A DNA stretch of 64,000 nt. It comes from Actinomycetota bacterium. Its GTDB lineage: Bacteria; Actinomycetota; Geothermincolia; Fen-727; Anoxymicrobiaceae. The stretch spans positions 37,635 to 101,634 of the forward strand of contig JAHJCO010000060.1 in NCBI GenBank assembly GCA_018831265.1, written 5' to 3'. This document shows, piece after piece, positions 1-7,782 of the stretch. The notes below the pieces were generated by a model. The model saw only the letters and a program-made list of their open reading frames with translations. It searched no databases and had not been told where the DNA came from. The position numbers were made by a program, and so were the translations under genes. Each line of letters begins with the position of its first letter. Positions within the stretch are counted from its first letter, which is position 1.

Positions 1-658
1 GGCCATCCCCGCGCGCCAGCTCTTCGAGTGTCACCGCACGATCGATGGACAAGCGGCCCGAACGGGTCCTCCTGAGGCCGGACACCGCGGCGCCGCAGCC
101 CAGCAGACCGCCCAGTGAGTGGACCAGGCTCCTGACGTAGGTGCCCGGTCCGCATTTGACCTCCAGCGTTGCGGTCACCCGTCCGCCTTCCCTGCGGACC
201 GATACCAGCTCGAAGGAATCCACCCGGACCTCCCTGGCCATGGAGGGCACGGGTCGCCCTTCCCTGGCGTACCTGTAGAGGGGCTTTCCCCGATGCTTGA
301 CAGCTGAGAAGGCGGGCGGCGACTGCTCGAGCGTACCGGTCAGGGAGGCCGTGGCCCGCTCTATCGCCTCGTCGGTTATCCCCGAGGCGTCCTTCACGGC
401 GACGACCTCTCCCTCGGTGTCGTAGGTGTCCGTCTGGATCCCCAGTGCCGCCTCCACCCGGTAGCACTTGATGCCGCCGGAGATCACGCCGGACAGCAGT
501 GTCGCCCTCCCCAGCAGGACCGGCAGGACACCGGTGGCCAGGGGGTCGAGCGTACCCGCGTGCCCGAATCGGGGGGTCCCCAGCGCCCGGGCGGCGCGCG
601 TCGCGGCCTTCCGCGAGGTGATGCCGCCGGGCTTATCCAGCACCAGCACTCCGTCCAC
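1..658 (-). CDS. truB: tRNA pseudouridine(55) synthase TruB (3' end cut by window edge)
   Basis: TruB converts U55 of the tRNA T-loop to pseudouridine. Translation from the GTG at 658 gives a start reading VDGVLVLDKPGGITS, then GHAGTLDPLATGVL at residues 32-45. The Asp in GTLDP (residue 38) is the family catalytic residue. A later RSLVHSLG-type segment is also present. The frame stays open to position 2, so about 219 residues are visible and the C-terminus lies outside the window. The start is supported by GGGAGGAG 5-6 nt upstream, and it overlaps the end of nrnA by 26 nt, so the two are translationally linked. It is the last visible gene of the rimP-nusA-infB operon, a usual place for truB. 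Confidence 0.93.
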   Translation of the reverse strand, partial: MDGVLVLDKPGGITSRKAATRAARALGTPRFGHAGTLDPLATGVLPVLLGRATLLSGVISGGIKCYRVEAALGIQTDTYDTEGEVVAVKDASGITDEAIERATASLTGTLEQSPPAFSAVKHRGKPLYRYAREGRPVPSMAREVRVDSFELVSVRREGGRVTATLEVKCGPGTYVRSLVHSLGGLLGCGAAVSGLRRTRSGRLSIDRAVTLEELARGDG

Positions 659-1619
659 CGAGCTCCTCCCTCAACTCCTGTACCGCGGCGTCGACTCCGC
701 TGGCGCTCGAGGTGTACCCGGCGGCGACGCGGTGCCCTCCACCGCCCAGCCGCCGCGCCAGCGACCCGATATCCGTGTCGGCGCGCGAACGCAGCGATAC
801 CCTCACCTTTCCGTCCGGCAGCTCCTTGAACAGCGCGGCGACGCGGTGCGCCCGCAGCGTCCGCAGGCCGTCCACCAGGTCCTCCGTCTCGTTCATAGCG
901 ACCCCGAACCTCTTCATGTCCTCGCGCCTGAGGGCAGCGTAGACCAGGCCCAGATCATCGTCGTAGACCGCCCCGGAGAGGATGGAGCCGGTGAGCCGCA
1001 GGTACGCCAGCGAGTCGTTCTGGAAAACGTTGGCGAACACGAGGTTCGGCTCGACTCCCATCCTCACCATCTCGGCCGCCGCCTCGAATGTGCCAGCCCG
1101 GGTGTTCGAGTACTGGAAGCGCCCGGTATCGGTGACGATCGCCGTGTACAGGCACAGCGCCGAATCGAGGTCGAGGCGGATCCCAAGCCCGGTCGCATGC
1201 TCGTAGATGATCTGCGCGGTGGCGGCGCACTGGTGGTCAACGAGGTTCGCGTCACCGAACATGGAGTTGTCGGGGTGATGGTCTATGTTGACCAGGCCCT
1301 CGGCCAGGTCGGCAACCTGCTCGAGTTCCTCCATGCGCCCCGCGTTAGCGCAGTCCAGCGCGATCACGGCACCGGACTGCTGGAGCTCGGACGGCCGCCT
1401 CAGCAGCCGCCTTCCCGGCAGGAAGTCGTACTTTTCGGGAGGCTCGAACGGCTCGGGCCAGCTCGCCTGTACCCGGTGACCCGCCTTCTCGAGCATGAGG
1501 CCCATGCCGAGGATAGATCCGATGGCGTCTCCGTCCGGGAAATGATGCCCGAATATCATCAGCTCGCGTCTGCCGGAGATTATCTGTGCGGCTCGCGCGG
1601 TCTCCCGCTCGTCGATCAA
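633..1619 (-). CDS. nrnA: DHH/DHHA1 phosphoesterase, NrnA-type oligoribonuclease / pAp phosphatase
   Basis: The 328-residue product has the DHH-family layout. HHFPDGDAIGS lies near residues 25-35, an IDHHPDN motif near residue 113, DTGRF in the middle, and the DHHA1 glycine-rich GGGGHRVAAG near the C-terminus. These acidic and His residues bind two Mn ions. Characterised NrnA proteins degrade short RNA oligonucleotides and dephosphorylate 3'-phosphoadenosine 5'-phosphate; some relatives cleave cyclic dinucleotides, so the exact substrate is not proven. The start is a TTG preceded by GGGGAGGAG 7 nt upstream, just after the rbfA stop. Position between rbfA and truB is typical for Gram-positive bacteria. 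Confidence 0.9.
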   Translation of the reverse strand: MIDERETARAAQIISGRRELMIFGHHFPDGDAIGSILGMGLMLEKAGHRVQASWPEPFEPPEKYDFLPGRRLLRRPSELQQSGAVIALDCANAGRMEELEQVADLAEGLVNIDHHPDNSMFGDANLVDHQCAATAQIIYEHATGLGIRLDLDSALCLYTAIVTDTGRFQYSNTRAGTFEAAAEMVRMGVEPNLVFANVFQNDSLAYLRLTGSILSGAVYDDDLGLVYAALRREDMKRFGVAMNETEDLVDGLRTLRAHRVAALFKELPDGKVRVSLRSRADTDIGSLARRLGGGGHRVAAGYTSSASGVDAAVQELREELGGRSAGAG

Positions 1620-1623
1620 GAGG

Positions 1624-1980
1624 TCACTCCTCCCCTCGCTCCTCCCTGGTCCTCTCCATGACCTCCGACAGGTGGAGCGCCTCCTCGGTAACGGTGTCCT
1701 TTACGAACTCGATCTCCGGCAGGTACTTCAGGCGGAGGTGCCGTCCCAGCCTGGCCCGCAGGTACCCTTTCGCGCTCTCGAGGCCGGCGATGGTGCTCTC
1801 CACCTCCCGCTCGTCGCCCATGATGCCCACGTATACCCTGGCGTGCCTCAGGTCCGGCGTGACCTTCACCCGGGTTATGGTCACGAACCCGACCCGGGGG
1901 TCCTTGGTCTCGCGCTGGAGTATCTCTGAGAGCTCCTCCTTGCACGCCTCCTCGACGCGGTCCATCCTCCTCGACATCAT
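1624..1980 (-). CDS. rbfA: 30S ribosome-binding factor RbfA
   Basis: The 118-residue protein matches RbfA in length and pattern: an N-terminal helix rich in Arg/Glu, then a KH-type core containing ILQRETKDPRVGFVTITRV and VYVGIMGD. RbfA binds the immature 30S subunit and helps 16S rRNA 5'-end maturation, especially in the cold. It lies 7 nt downstream of the DUF503 gene and 4 nt before the nrnA start, inside the infB operon, the classical place for rbfA. There are two adjacent ATG codons at the start and I cannot choose between them. Confidence 0.95.
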   Translation of the reverse strand: MMSRRMDRVEEACKEELSEILQRETKDPRVGFVTITRVKVTPDLRHARVYVGIMGDEREVESTIAGLESAKGYLRARLGRHLRLKYLPEIEFVKDTVTEEALHLSEVMERTREERGEE

Positions 1981-1987
1981 TGCCTCA

Positions 1988-2293
1988 CTACGCGTCCAGA
2001 TCCTCGGGTTTCAGTATCCACTGCTCGGCGTCGATCACTTCCACTCCGCTCGATTCTATGGTCCGCCTCGCCTTGTCCAGGGCTCCCCGCACCAGGTCCA
2101 TCGAGCCCGAGACGCAGGTGACCGCGACGGTACCGGACTTCCAGGAGTCCTGCCCGCCGACCTCGCTGGCCGCGACCATCCGGCTGTTGCCCAGCCGGTC
2201 CAGCAGGCTCTTGACCAGGCGCCTCTTGTCCTTGAGCGAGGATGATTCGCCTATCAGGAGCCCGAACCTTCCGATGCCCACGTAGAATTTCAC
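1988..2293 (-). CDS. DUF503 (YlxP-like) small protein
   Basis: This is a 101-residue protein starting VKFYVGIGRFGLLIGESSSL, followed by KDKRRLVKSLLDRL, the hallmark of DUF503/YlxP proteins. The chosen GTG start at 2293 has CGGAGG 5 nt upstream; the frame stays open further upstream, but that part reads as low-quality sequence. The family lies almost always between infB and rbfA and has been linked to ribosome assembly or rRNA binding, but its molecular role is not settled. Here it follows infB by 35 nt and precedes rbfA by 7 nt. Confidence 0.9.
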   Translation of the reverse strand: MKFYVGIGRFGLLIGESSSLKDKRRLVKSLLDRLGNSRMVAASEVGGQDSWKSGTVAVTCVSGSMDLVRGALDKARRTIESSGVEVIDAEQWILKPEDLDA

Positions 2294-2328
2294 GGGAACC
2301 TCCGGGGGTATGCGCCTGAGGGGCGGGA

Positions 2329-4908
2329 CTACCTCGGGACCTCGCGCATGCGGTACGCCTCCAGGATATCCCCATCCTTGAGGTCGTTGAAGTCCTCCAG
2401 GCCTATGCCGCACTCGAACCCCGCTGCGACGGTCTTCACGTCGTCCTTGAATCGGCGCAGCGAGCCTATCCTGCCGTCGTAGACGACCACGCCCTCGCGA
2501 AGGACCCTCGCCTGCGCGTTGCGGGCGATCTCGCCGTCCAGGACGTAGGACCCGGCGATGGTCCCCATCCCGGGCACCCTGAAGGTCTGCCGCACCTCGG
2601 CCCGGCCAATGACCTCCTCCTCGAAGAGCGGCGCGAGCATCCCCTTGAGGGCGGCCTCCATGTCCTCGGTGAGCTGGTAGATCACCTGGTAGGTCCGCAC
2701 GTCGACGCGCTCCCTCTCGGCAATGCGCGCGGCTTTGCTGTCCGGGCGGACGTTGAACCCAAGTATTATGGCGTCGCTGGCCGACGCCAGCATAACGTCC
2801 GTCTCGGTGATGCCGCCTACGCCGCTGTGGATGACGTTCAGCTTCACCTCTTCCAGCGACAGCTTCTCCAGCGACTCGGCGATCGCCTCCAGGGAGCCCT
2901 GCGCATCCGCCTTGAGCACCACCTTGAGCTGGTTGAGCTCGCCTTCCTTGATGCGGTCGAAAAGGTTCTCCAGCGAGACGTGCCGCTGCGGCGTGGCCTG
3001 CTCCTCCAGCTTCTTGTGCATGCGCCGCCGGTCGGTCATCTGGCGGGCCTTCTTCTCGTCCTCCACGACGCGGAACTCGTCTCCGGCCATCGGCAGGGTC
3101 GAGAGCCCCAGGATCTCCACCGGGAACGACGGCCCGGCCACGTCGACCGCTTCACCCTTGTCGTCGAACATCGCGCGGATCTTGCCCCATGCGGTGCCGA
3201 CCACCACCACGTCCCCGACCCTGGCGGTCCCCCGCTGAACCAGGACCGTGGCGACCGGGCCGCGCGCCTTGTCCAGCTTGGCCTCTACGACCACTCCGCC
3301 GGCCTCGGTGTCCGGGTTGGCCTTGAGCTCCTGCAGGTCCGACACCAGAAGGACCATCTCCAGCAGGTGCTCGATGTTGGTCCCCTGCTTGGCGGATACC
3401 TCCGCGAAGACGGTCTCACCACCCCAGTCCTCCGGGATGAGCCCCCTCTCGGAGAGCTGCTGGCGCACCCTGTACGCGTCCGCGTCCTGCTTGTCGATCT
3501 TGTTGACGGCCACGATGATGGGGACCTGCGCCTCCAGCGCGTGGTCCAGCGCTTCCACCGTCTGCGGCATCACTCCGTCGTCGGCCGCCACCACCAGGAC
3601 CACCACGTCGGTTGCCTGCGCTCCCCTGGCCCTCATCGCGGTGAAAGACTCGTGGCCCGGGGTGTCGATGAAGGTGATCGGCTTTCCCCTGAACGCCACC
3701 TGGTAGGCGCCGATGTGCTGTGTGATGCCACCCATCTCGGTTGAGACCACGTCGGTCTTCCGGATCGTATCCAGCAGAAGGGTCTTTCCGTGGTCCACGT
3801 GTCCCATCACCGTCACCACCGGCGGCCGCGGCTTGAGGTCCTCCTCCTTGTCGGAGATCTCCTCGAACTCGTCGACGTGGGTGGTGGGCTTGATCTTTAT
3901 CTCGGTGCCGAGGTCCTCCGCCAGGAGCTTGAGCGCCTCGTCGCTGATGGCCTGGTTGACGGTCAGCATCTCCCCGAACGACATCAGCTTGCGTATGAGC
4001 TCGGCGGGCGTCAGCCCCGCCTTCTGCGCGAAATCCTTGACCGTCACGCCGGACGGCACCCGGAGCAGCTTGGGCGCCACGGTGGTCGGAGGCGCCCCGG
4101 TCCTGGCCGCCGCTCCCCTGCCCTTGGGCACGAAGCGATAGACCTTTTTCTCCGGTTGCCTGATGCGCACGTCCGAGCGGCGGTCCGGCGGCGCCACCCT
4201 CAGCGTCCTCTTGGTGCGCTTCTTCTCCGGTCGGGCGGCGGCCGGGGGTATGGCGTCCCTCCTCGGCGCGGCTCCGGCAGGCCTGGCAGATGGCCGTCCG
4301 GCCGCGGGGGGCGCTCCCGGCTTCCTGGCTCCCGGCGGCTGCGCCGCCGGCTTTCCGGGTCGTGGCGCTCCGGGCCTCGCGGGAGCGGGCCTGCCTGCCG
4401 GAGGCGCGGGCTTTCCCGTAACCGCTGGTTTCGCAGGAGCGGGCGCGGCGGCCTTAGCCGGAGGCGCGACCTGTGGTGCGGCCGGCTTGGCGGCCGGTGC
4501 CGGGGCCTCCGCGGGAACCTTCCGGGCGACCTCGACGGCAGGCTTCTTCGCCGCCGGCTTGGCGGCTGCCTTCCTGGCGGCCGGTTTCACCGAGGCTTTC
4601 TTCGCCGCCGGTTTCTTCTCGGCTTTCTTGGCCGCGGGCTTAGCGGCGGCTTTCTTCGCCGCCGGTTTCTTCTCGGCTTTCTTGGCCGCGGGCTTCTTTG
4701 CGGGCTTCTTGGCCGCCTTCTTCTTGGGCTTCTCGATCTTGACCAGGGGGCGGTCGAAGGACTTGCGCACCCTGTTGGCGTCCTGCTGGGTGATGGAGGA
4801 GAGGTTGGTCTTGTAAGGTATCTCCAGCTTGCGCAGCCTGTCGGTCACCTCTCTGAGTGACTTGCGCAGCTCATTAGCGAGTTCGTGCACTCTTATGGTG
4901 TTGGCCAA
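2329..4908 (-). CDS. infB: Translation initiation factor IF-2
   Basis: IF-2 is the GTPase that brings initiator tRNA to the 30S subunit. I place the start at the TTG at 4908, giving about 859 residues, because the protein then begins (M)[13 protein letters not shown], the normal IF2_N domain. GGGAG sits 7 nt upstream, inside the end of ylxR. Order of parts: IF2_N domain; a long Lys/Ala/Pro-rich linker (about residues 55-270) built from [17 protein letters not shown] repeats; a second IF2_N-like segment; the G domain with [13 protein letters not shown] and NKID; then the C-terminal beta-barrel domains. The basic linker resembles histone H1 tails and is longer than in many bacteria. It overlaps nothing but starts 6 nt after the ylxR stop. 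Confidence 0.97.
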   Translation of the reverse strand: MANTIRVHELANELRKSLREVTDRLRKLEIPYKTNLSSITQQDANRVRKSFDRPLVKIEKPKKKAAKKPAKKPAAKKAEKKPAAKKAAAKPAAKKAEKKPAAKKASVKPAARKAAAKPAAKKPAVEVARKVPAEAPAPAAKPAAPQVAPPAKAAAPAPAKPAVTGKPAPPAGRPAPARPGAPRPGKPAAQPPGARKPGAPPAAGRPSARPAGAAPRRDAIPPAAARPEKKRTKRTLRVAPPDRRSDVRIRQPEKKVYRFVPKGRGAAARTGAPPTTVAPKLLRVPSGVTVKDFAQKAGLTPAELIRKLMSFGEMLTVNQAISDEALKLLAEDLGTEIKIKPTTHVDEFEEISDKEEDLKPRPPVVTVMGHVDHGKTLLLDTIRKTDVVSTEMGGITQHIGAYQVAFRGKPITFIDTPGHESFTAMRARGAQATDVVVLVVAADDGVMPQTVEALDHALEAQVPIIVAVNKIDKQDADAYRVRQQLSERGLIPEDWGGETVFAEVSAKQGTNIEHLLEMVLLVSDLQELKANPDTEAGGVVVEAKLDKARGPVATVLVQRGTARVGDVVVVGTAWGKIRAMFDDKGEAVDVAGPSFPVEILGLSTLPMAGDEFRVVEDEKKARQMTDRRRMHKKLEEQATPQRHVSLENLFDRIKEGELNQLKVVLKADAQGSLEAIAESLEKLSLEEVKLNVIHSGVGGITETDVMLASASDAIILGFNVRPDSKAARIAERERVDVRTYQVIYQLTEDMEAALKGMLAPLFEEEVIGRAEVRQTFRVPGMGTIAGSYVLDGEIARNAQARVLREGVVVYDGRIGSLRRFKDDVKTVAAGFECGIGLEDFNDLKDGDILEAYRMREVPR

Positions 4909-4913
4909 ATCAG

Positions 4914-5174
4914 TTACTCCCGCTCCTCGCAGAGCCTCTCTATCTCGCCGAACAGCTCTCCCGGGACTCCGGCCCCGAGGGACCGCTGAAGGCTCCCCCT
5001 GCGGCGCGCTGCCTCGACGCACCTGCCGTCCGGACAGAGGTAGACACCTCTGCCGGGGACCTTTCCCGCCCCTCCCAGGAGGAACTCCCCATCCCGGTCG
5101 AGGCCGACCCTTATCATTTCATGCTTGGGCCGACGTTTTCCACAGCCCGCGCAAGTCCTCACCGGCGTCTTCAA
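4914..5174 (-). CDS. ylxR: YlxR (DUF448) RNA-binding protein
   Basis: The 86-residue protein begins MKTPVRTCAGCGKRR, contains GRGVYLCPD and ends in a charged helix. This is the full YlxR family pattern, including the RTC-x2-C motif and the basic groove thought to bind RNA. YlxR homologues sit between nusA and infB. In other bacteria they have been reported to bind RNase P RNA or to act as nucleoid-associated regulators, so the role is still open. Its start overlaps the nusA stop by 4 nt and its TAA is 5 nt before the infB TTG start, so expression is probably coupled to both. Confidence 0.93.
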   Translation of the reverse strand: MKTPVRTCAGCGKRRPKHEMIRVGLDRDGEFLLGGAGKVPGRGVYLCPDGRCVEAARRRGSLQRSLGAGVPGELFGEIERLCEERE

Positions 5175-6664
5175 CTCGAGGGCGGCTCCTCCTCCGCCAC
5201 GCTCCCGGCCGTCTCCCCGGGCTCCGGCGCCTGCTCCGGCTCTCCAGGCTCCTCCGTACCCTCGGCGGTCTCCGGCTCCTCGGGGGTCTCCGGCTCCATC
5301 ACGGCCTCCGCGACCTCGGCGGTCTCAGGCTCCTGGGCAGCCTCCGCGACTTCCGGGGTCTCCTCCGGCTCGCCTTCCCCGGTCGGTTCGGCGGCCGGTC
5401 CCTCGACCATCGCCGCCCCTTCGGGCGGCCAGGGCTCCTCTACCGCCGCGGCCGGCTGCTCCTCGGGCGCCTCCGGGGTCACCAGCTCGACGTCGACCTC
5501 GCCGTCCTCAATGAGCTTCTCAAGCTTGGCGTGAGCCGGCATCCCGCAGAACTCGGAACCGGGCTTCGCCTTGTTCCTGCACCTCTGCCCGCTCCCGGTG
5601 ATCGCGCGGCACTGCCCCTCCTCGGTGGTACCTACACCGGCGGTCGCCTGCTCGGCCCTTATGGCAGCGGCCTCCATAGCCTGGGACTCGCTGAGGATAT
5701 CTATGCGCCACCCGGTCAGCTTAGCCGCAAGCCTCGCGTTCTGGCCTTCCTTGCCTATGGCCAGGGAAAGCTGGTTGTCGGGCACTATAACCTCGGCGGT
5801 CATGTTCTCTGGATCGACTATCACCTCTTTGACCTTCGCCGGGCTGATGGCGTTGGCGACAAACTCCGCCGGGTCTTCCTTCCACTCGACTATGTCGACC
5901 TTCTCGCCCCGCAGCTCACTGACGATCATGCGCACCCGGGAGCCCTTTGCCCCCACGCACGCTCCCACGGGGTCGATATTGGTGTCCTTCGATTCCACGG
6001 CCACCTTGGAGCGCTGTCCACCCTCGCGGGCGACCGCCTTTATCTCGACGAGACCGTCGTAGATCTCCGGGACCTCCAGCTCGAAGAGGCGTTTCAGGAG
6101 GCCGGGGTGGGTCCGCGAGACCATGATCTGCGGGCCCTTGGTGGTCCGCCTTACGTCCACTATGTAGACCTTCACGCGCATTCCATGCTCGTACCGCTCA
6201 CCGCGGACCTGCTCGCTGGGCGGGAGCAGGGCCTCGACCTTGCCGAGGTCCACCAGTGTGTAGCGCGAGTCGCTCTGCTGGACGATCCCCGTCACGATGT
6301 CACCCTCACGGCCGTGATACTCATCGAACATCATCTCGCGCTCGGCCTCCCGGATGCGCTGGATGATGACCTGCTTGGCGGTCTGGGCCGCTATCCTGCC
6401 GAAGTTCTCCGGCGTTACTTCGACCTCTTCCTCTTCGCCCGCCTCGTTGACCACGGTCTCAAAGACCCTGACCTCGCTGGTCTCATCGTCGATATCTATG
6501 CGGGACTCGATCTCGTGCTCTTCTTCTTCCTCTTCCAGTCCCTCGACGTAGTTCTTCCTGTACGCCGTCAGCAGCGCGTCCTTAAGGGCCTCCAGGACCG
6601 TGTCCATGGCAAGCCCTTTCTCGAGCTCTATCTGCTTCAGCGCGTCCATGAGCTTGAACTTCAC
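5171..6664 (-). CDS. nusA: Transcription termination/antitermination factor NusA with extra C-terminal Cys/His motif and acidic tail
   Basis: NusA binds RNA polymerase and nascent RNA to control pausing, termination and antitermination. The N-terminal 345 residues are typical: polymerase-binding N-domain, S1 domain (GDIVTGIVQQSDSRYTLVDL near residue 140), then two KH domains including GACVGAKGSRVRMIVSEL and IGKEGQNARLAAKLTGWRID. After this, residues about 350-380 carry CRAITGSGQRC followed by FCGMPAH, a Cys-Cys-Cys-His pattern like the short zinc-type motif of DUF5763 proteins, then about 115 residues of Glu/Pro/Ala-rich tail. This tail is not part of classical NusA. The marked start is a GTG at 6664; an ATG five codons later is also possible. 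Confidence 0.95.
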   Translation of the reverse strand: MKFKLMDALKQIELEKGLAMDTVLEALKDALLTAYRKNYVEGLEEEEEEHEIESRIDIDDETSEVRVFETVVNEAGEEEEVEVTPENFGRIAAQTAKQVIIQRIREAEREMMFDEYHGREGDIVTGIVQQSDSRYTLVDLGKVEALLPPSEQVRGERYEHGMRVKVYIVDVRRTTKGPQIMVSRTHPGLLKRLFELEVPEIYDGLVEIKAVAREGGQRSKVAVESKDTNIDPVGACVGAKGSRVRMIVSELRGEKVDIVEWKEDPAEFVANAISPAKVKEVIVDPENMTAEVIVPDNQLSLAIGKEGQNARLAAKLTGWRIDILSESQAMEAAAIRAEQATAGVGTTEEGQCRAITGSGQRCRNKAKPGSEFCGMPAHAKLEKLIEDGEVDVELVTPEAPEEQPAAAVEEPWPPEGAAMVEGPAAEPTGEGEPEETPEVAEAAQEPETAEVAEAVMEPETPEEPETAEGTEEPGEPEQAPEPGETAGSVAEEEPPSS

Positions 6665-6687
6665 CTACAACACTTCCTTAACCTTGG

Positions 6688-7152
6688 CTACCAGGGCAGC
6701 TCGGGGTCGAGCCTCGCACCGGCGATCGCCTCGTAACTCAGCTCGATCCTGTCGCCCCCGACGTCCAGGGCAAACCTCTCCCCGTCCGCCTGGCGCAATA
6801 TCCCCGTGTAGCCGCCCTCTCCCTCGAACGGCTGCCGGAGCCGCACCCTCACGCGCTTTCCCACGCTGCGGCGGTAATCCTCGGGCCCCTTCAGCGGGCG
6901 GTCCACGCCGGGGCTCATGACCTCCAGCACGTATGGGCCCGGCATCGTGCCCTCACGCTCCAGCACCTGGCCGATCAGCTCGCTGGCCTCGGCGCAGTCG
7001 TTGACGGTAACGCCGCCTTCCTTGTCCACGGAGATCCGCACCGTGGAGCGCCCACCTCCGCCGGTCACCCTGACCTCGACCGGCTCCAGTCTCAGCCCCG
7101 CCAGGAGGCTGGCGATGGCATCCTCAACCCTACCCGCGAGATCGCCTTCCAC
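6688..7152 (-). CDS. rimP: Ribosome maturation factor RimP
   Basis: RimP is a 154-residue 30S assembly factor, first gene of the nusA-infB operon. I choose the GTG at 7152 because GGAGG lies 6 nt upstream and because an open frame further upstream would run through the hairpin terminator at 7183-7210. The protein has the usual order: an N-terminal alpha/beta domain with VEVRVTGGGGRSTVRISVD, the EVMSPGVDRPLKGPEDY signature in the middle, and an SH3-like C-terminal domain. It is followed by nusA after 23 nt. Confidence 0.93.
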   Translation of the reverse strand: MEGDLAGRVEDAIASLLAGLRLEPVEVRVTGGGGRSTVRISVDKEGGVTVNDCAEASELIGQVLEREGTMPGPYVLEVMSPGVDRPLKGPEDYRRSVGKRVRVRLRQPFEGEGGYTGILRQADGERFALDVGGDRIELSYEAIAGARLDPELPW

Positions 7153-7182
7153 GCCTGCCTCCGCAGCTGCTTGCGCCCGGGT

Positions 7183-7210
7183 AAATAAAAAGCGGGCTTC
7201 TGAGCCCACT
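7183..7210 (-). terminator. Intrinsic terminator / attenuator in the rimP leader
   Basis: Read on the minus strand, GGGCT-CAGA-AGCCC (7207-7194) forms a short stable hairpin followed at once by GCTTTTTATTTA. It lies between the promoter at 7240-7268 and the rimP start at 7152, so every transcript of the operon must pass it. A hairpin-U terminator at this place, in front of an operon that encodes NusA and IF-2, fits feedback control of the operon by attenuation. That function is an inference. Confidence 0.75.
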
Positions 7211-7239
7211 CGTTCAGGAGCGCTATTACTGGCAAAAAA

Positions 7240-7268
7240 AGTGTAGCACAGGCACCCCGTACCTTCAA
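7240..7268 (-). promoter_or_regulatory. Sigma-70-type promoter for the rimP-nusA-infB operon
   Basis: On the minus strand TTGAAG (7268-7263) and TACACT (7245-7240) are separated by exactly 17 nt. A start site about 7 nt further gives a leader of roughly 80 nt that contains the attenuator hairpin. No other good promoter is seen between here and rimP. Confidence 0.75.
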
Positions 7269-7297
7269 CGGGGACAGGCCGAAATACGCCTCTGACC

Positions 7298-7377
7298 GGG
7301 GGGTCAGACATTTGCACCTGCTCAAGTCAAGTCAGCACCTGGATTGGGGTCAACGCGTGCAATTGTCTGACGCCCCT
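7298..7377. repeat. Palindromic intergenic repeat, family R1, copy a
   Basis: An imperfect inverted repeat of about 80 bp. The left arm reads GGGGGGTCAGACATTTGCA and the right arm AATTGTCTGACGCCCCTC, so RNA from either strand can fold into a long hairpin. The middle contains GATTGGGGTCAACGCGTGCAA-like sequence shared with the other copies. It is followed 10 nt later by a second copy. The copies lie between the secG stop and the rimP promoter. Confidence 0.85.
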
Positions 7378-7386
7378 CCGGAATTC

Positions 7387-7467
7387 GGGGGGTCAGACAC
7401 TTGCATGTGCTCAATTCCCATCATCGCTGTGATTGGAGTCAACGCGTGCAATTGTCTGACGCCCCTC
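7387..7467. repeat. Palindromic intergenic repeat, family R1, copy b
   Basis: Tandem neighbour of copy a, same orientation: GGGGGGTCAGACACTTGCAT on the left, then CAATTCCC, GATTGGAGTCAACGCGTGCA and TTGTCTGACGCCCCTC on the right. Its right end is 5 nt from the secG stop codon. Together with CCTCCTAACA just before the repeat it can also form CCCCTC...GAGGGG, which might help stop transcription after secG. Confidence 0.85.
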
Positions 7468-7471
7468 TTTG

Positions 7472-7717
7472 TTAGGAGGGGTTCATTATCCAGACCAGCA
7501 GCAGCGTGGTCACCGCGAATATGCTGCCAAGGACTATGGTGATGCGGTCGAGGTTCTTCTCCACCACGTAGGAACCGGAGAACACGGAGGTTGATGCTCC
7601 TCCGAGCACCCCCGATATGCCTCCCCCCTTGCCGGAGTGCAGCAGCACGGAGATTATCAGCCCCGTCGACACTATTATGTGTATGACCAGCACGATTATC
7701 TTCAGTACGTTACCCAT
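7472..7717 (-). CDS. secG: Preprotein translocase subunit SecG
   Basis: An 81-residue membrane protein with two hydrophobic segments (about residues 4-26 and 55-77) and the SecG signature LLHSGKGGGISGVLGG between them. SecG joins SecYE in the membrane and supports protein export. It is the last gene of the gap-pgk-tpiA-apgM string, about 65 nt after apgM; the same order after tpiA is normal in Actinobacteria and Firmicutes. Confidence 0.95.
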   Translation of the reverse strand: MGNVLKIIVLVIHIIVSTGLIISVLLHSGKGGGISGVLGGASTSVFSGSYVVEKNLDRITIVLGSIFAVTTLLLVWIMNPS

Positions 7718-7782
7718 GACGCTCCTATTGTAGGGGTGAGGGGCCCCTCAGGCAACAGTGGCCGTCGATGGAAGATGCTCCG

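Noticed and set aside
468..1661. A 397-codon plus-strand frame antisense to nrnA and truB
   Set aside because: The minus strand carries clear NrnA and TruB motifs; the plus frame is Pro/Arg-rich without domains.
4829..6736. A 635-codon plus-strand open frame antisense to nusA and ylxR
   Set aside because: Leu/Arg/Gly-rich text without a domain, covering well-supported minus-strand genes. It is a GC-rich shadow.
7298..7467. CRISPR array
   Set aside because: Two palindromic copies with a 9-10 bp gap and diverged centres are not the regular repeat-spacer pattern; no cas genes are near. They are a dispersed repeat family.
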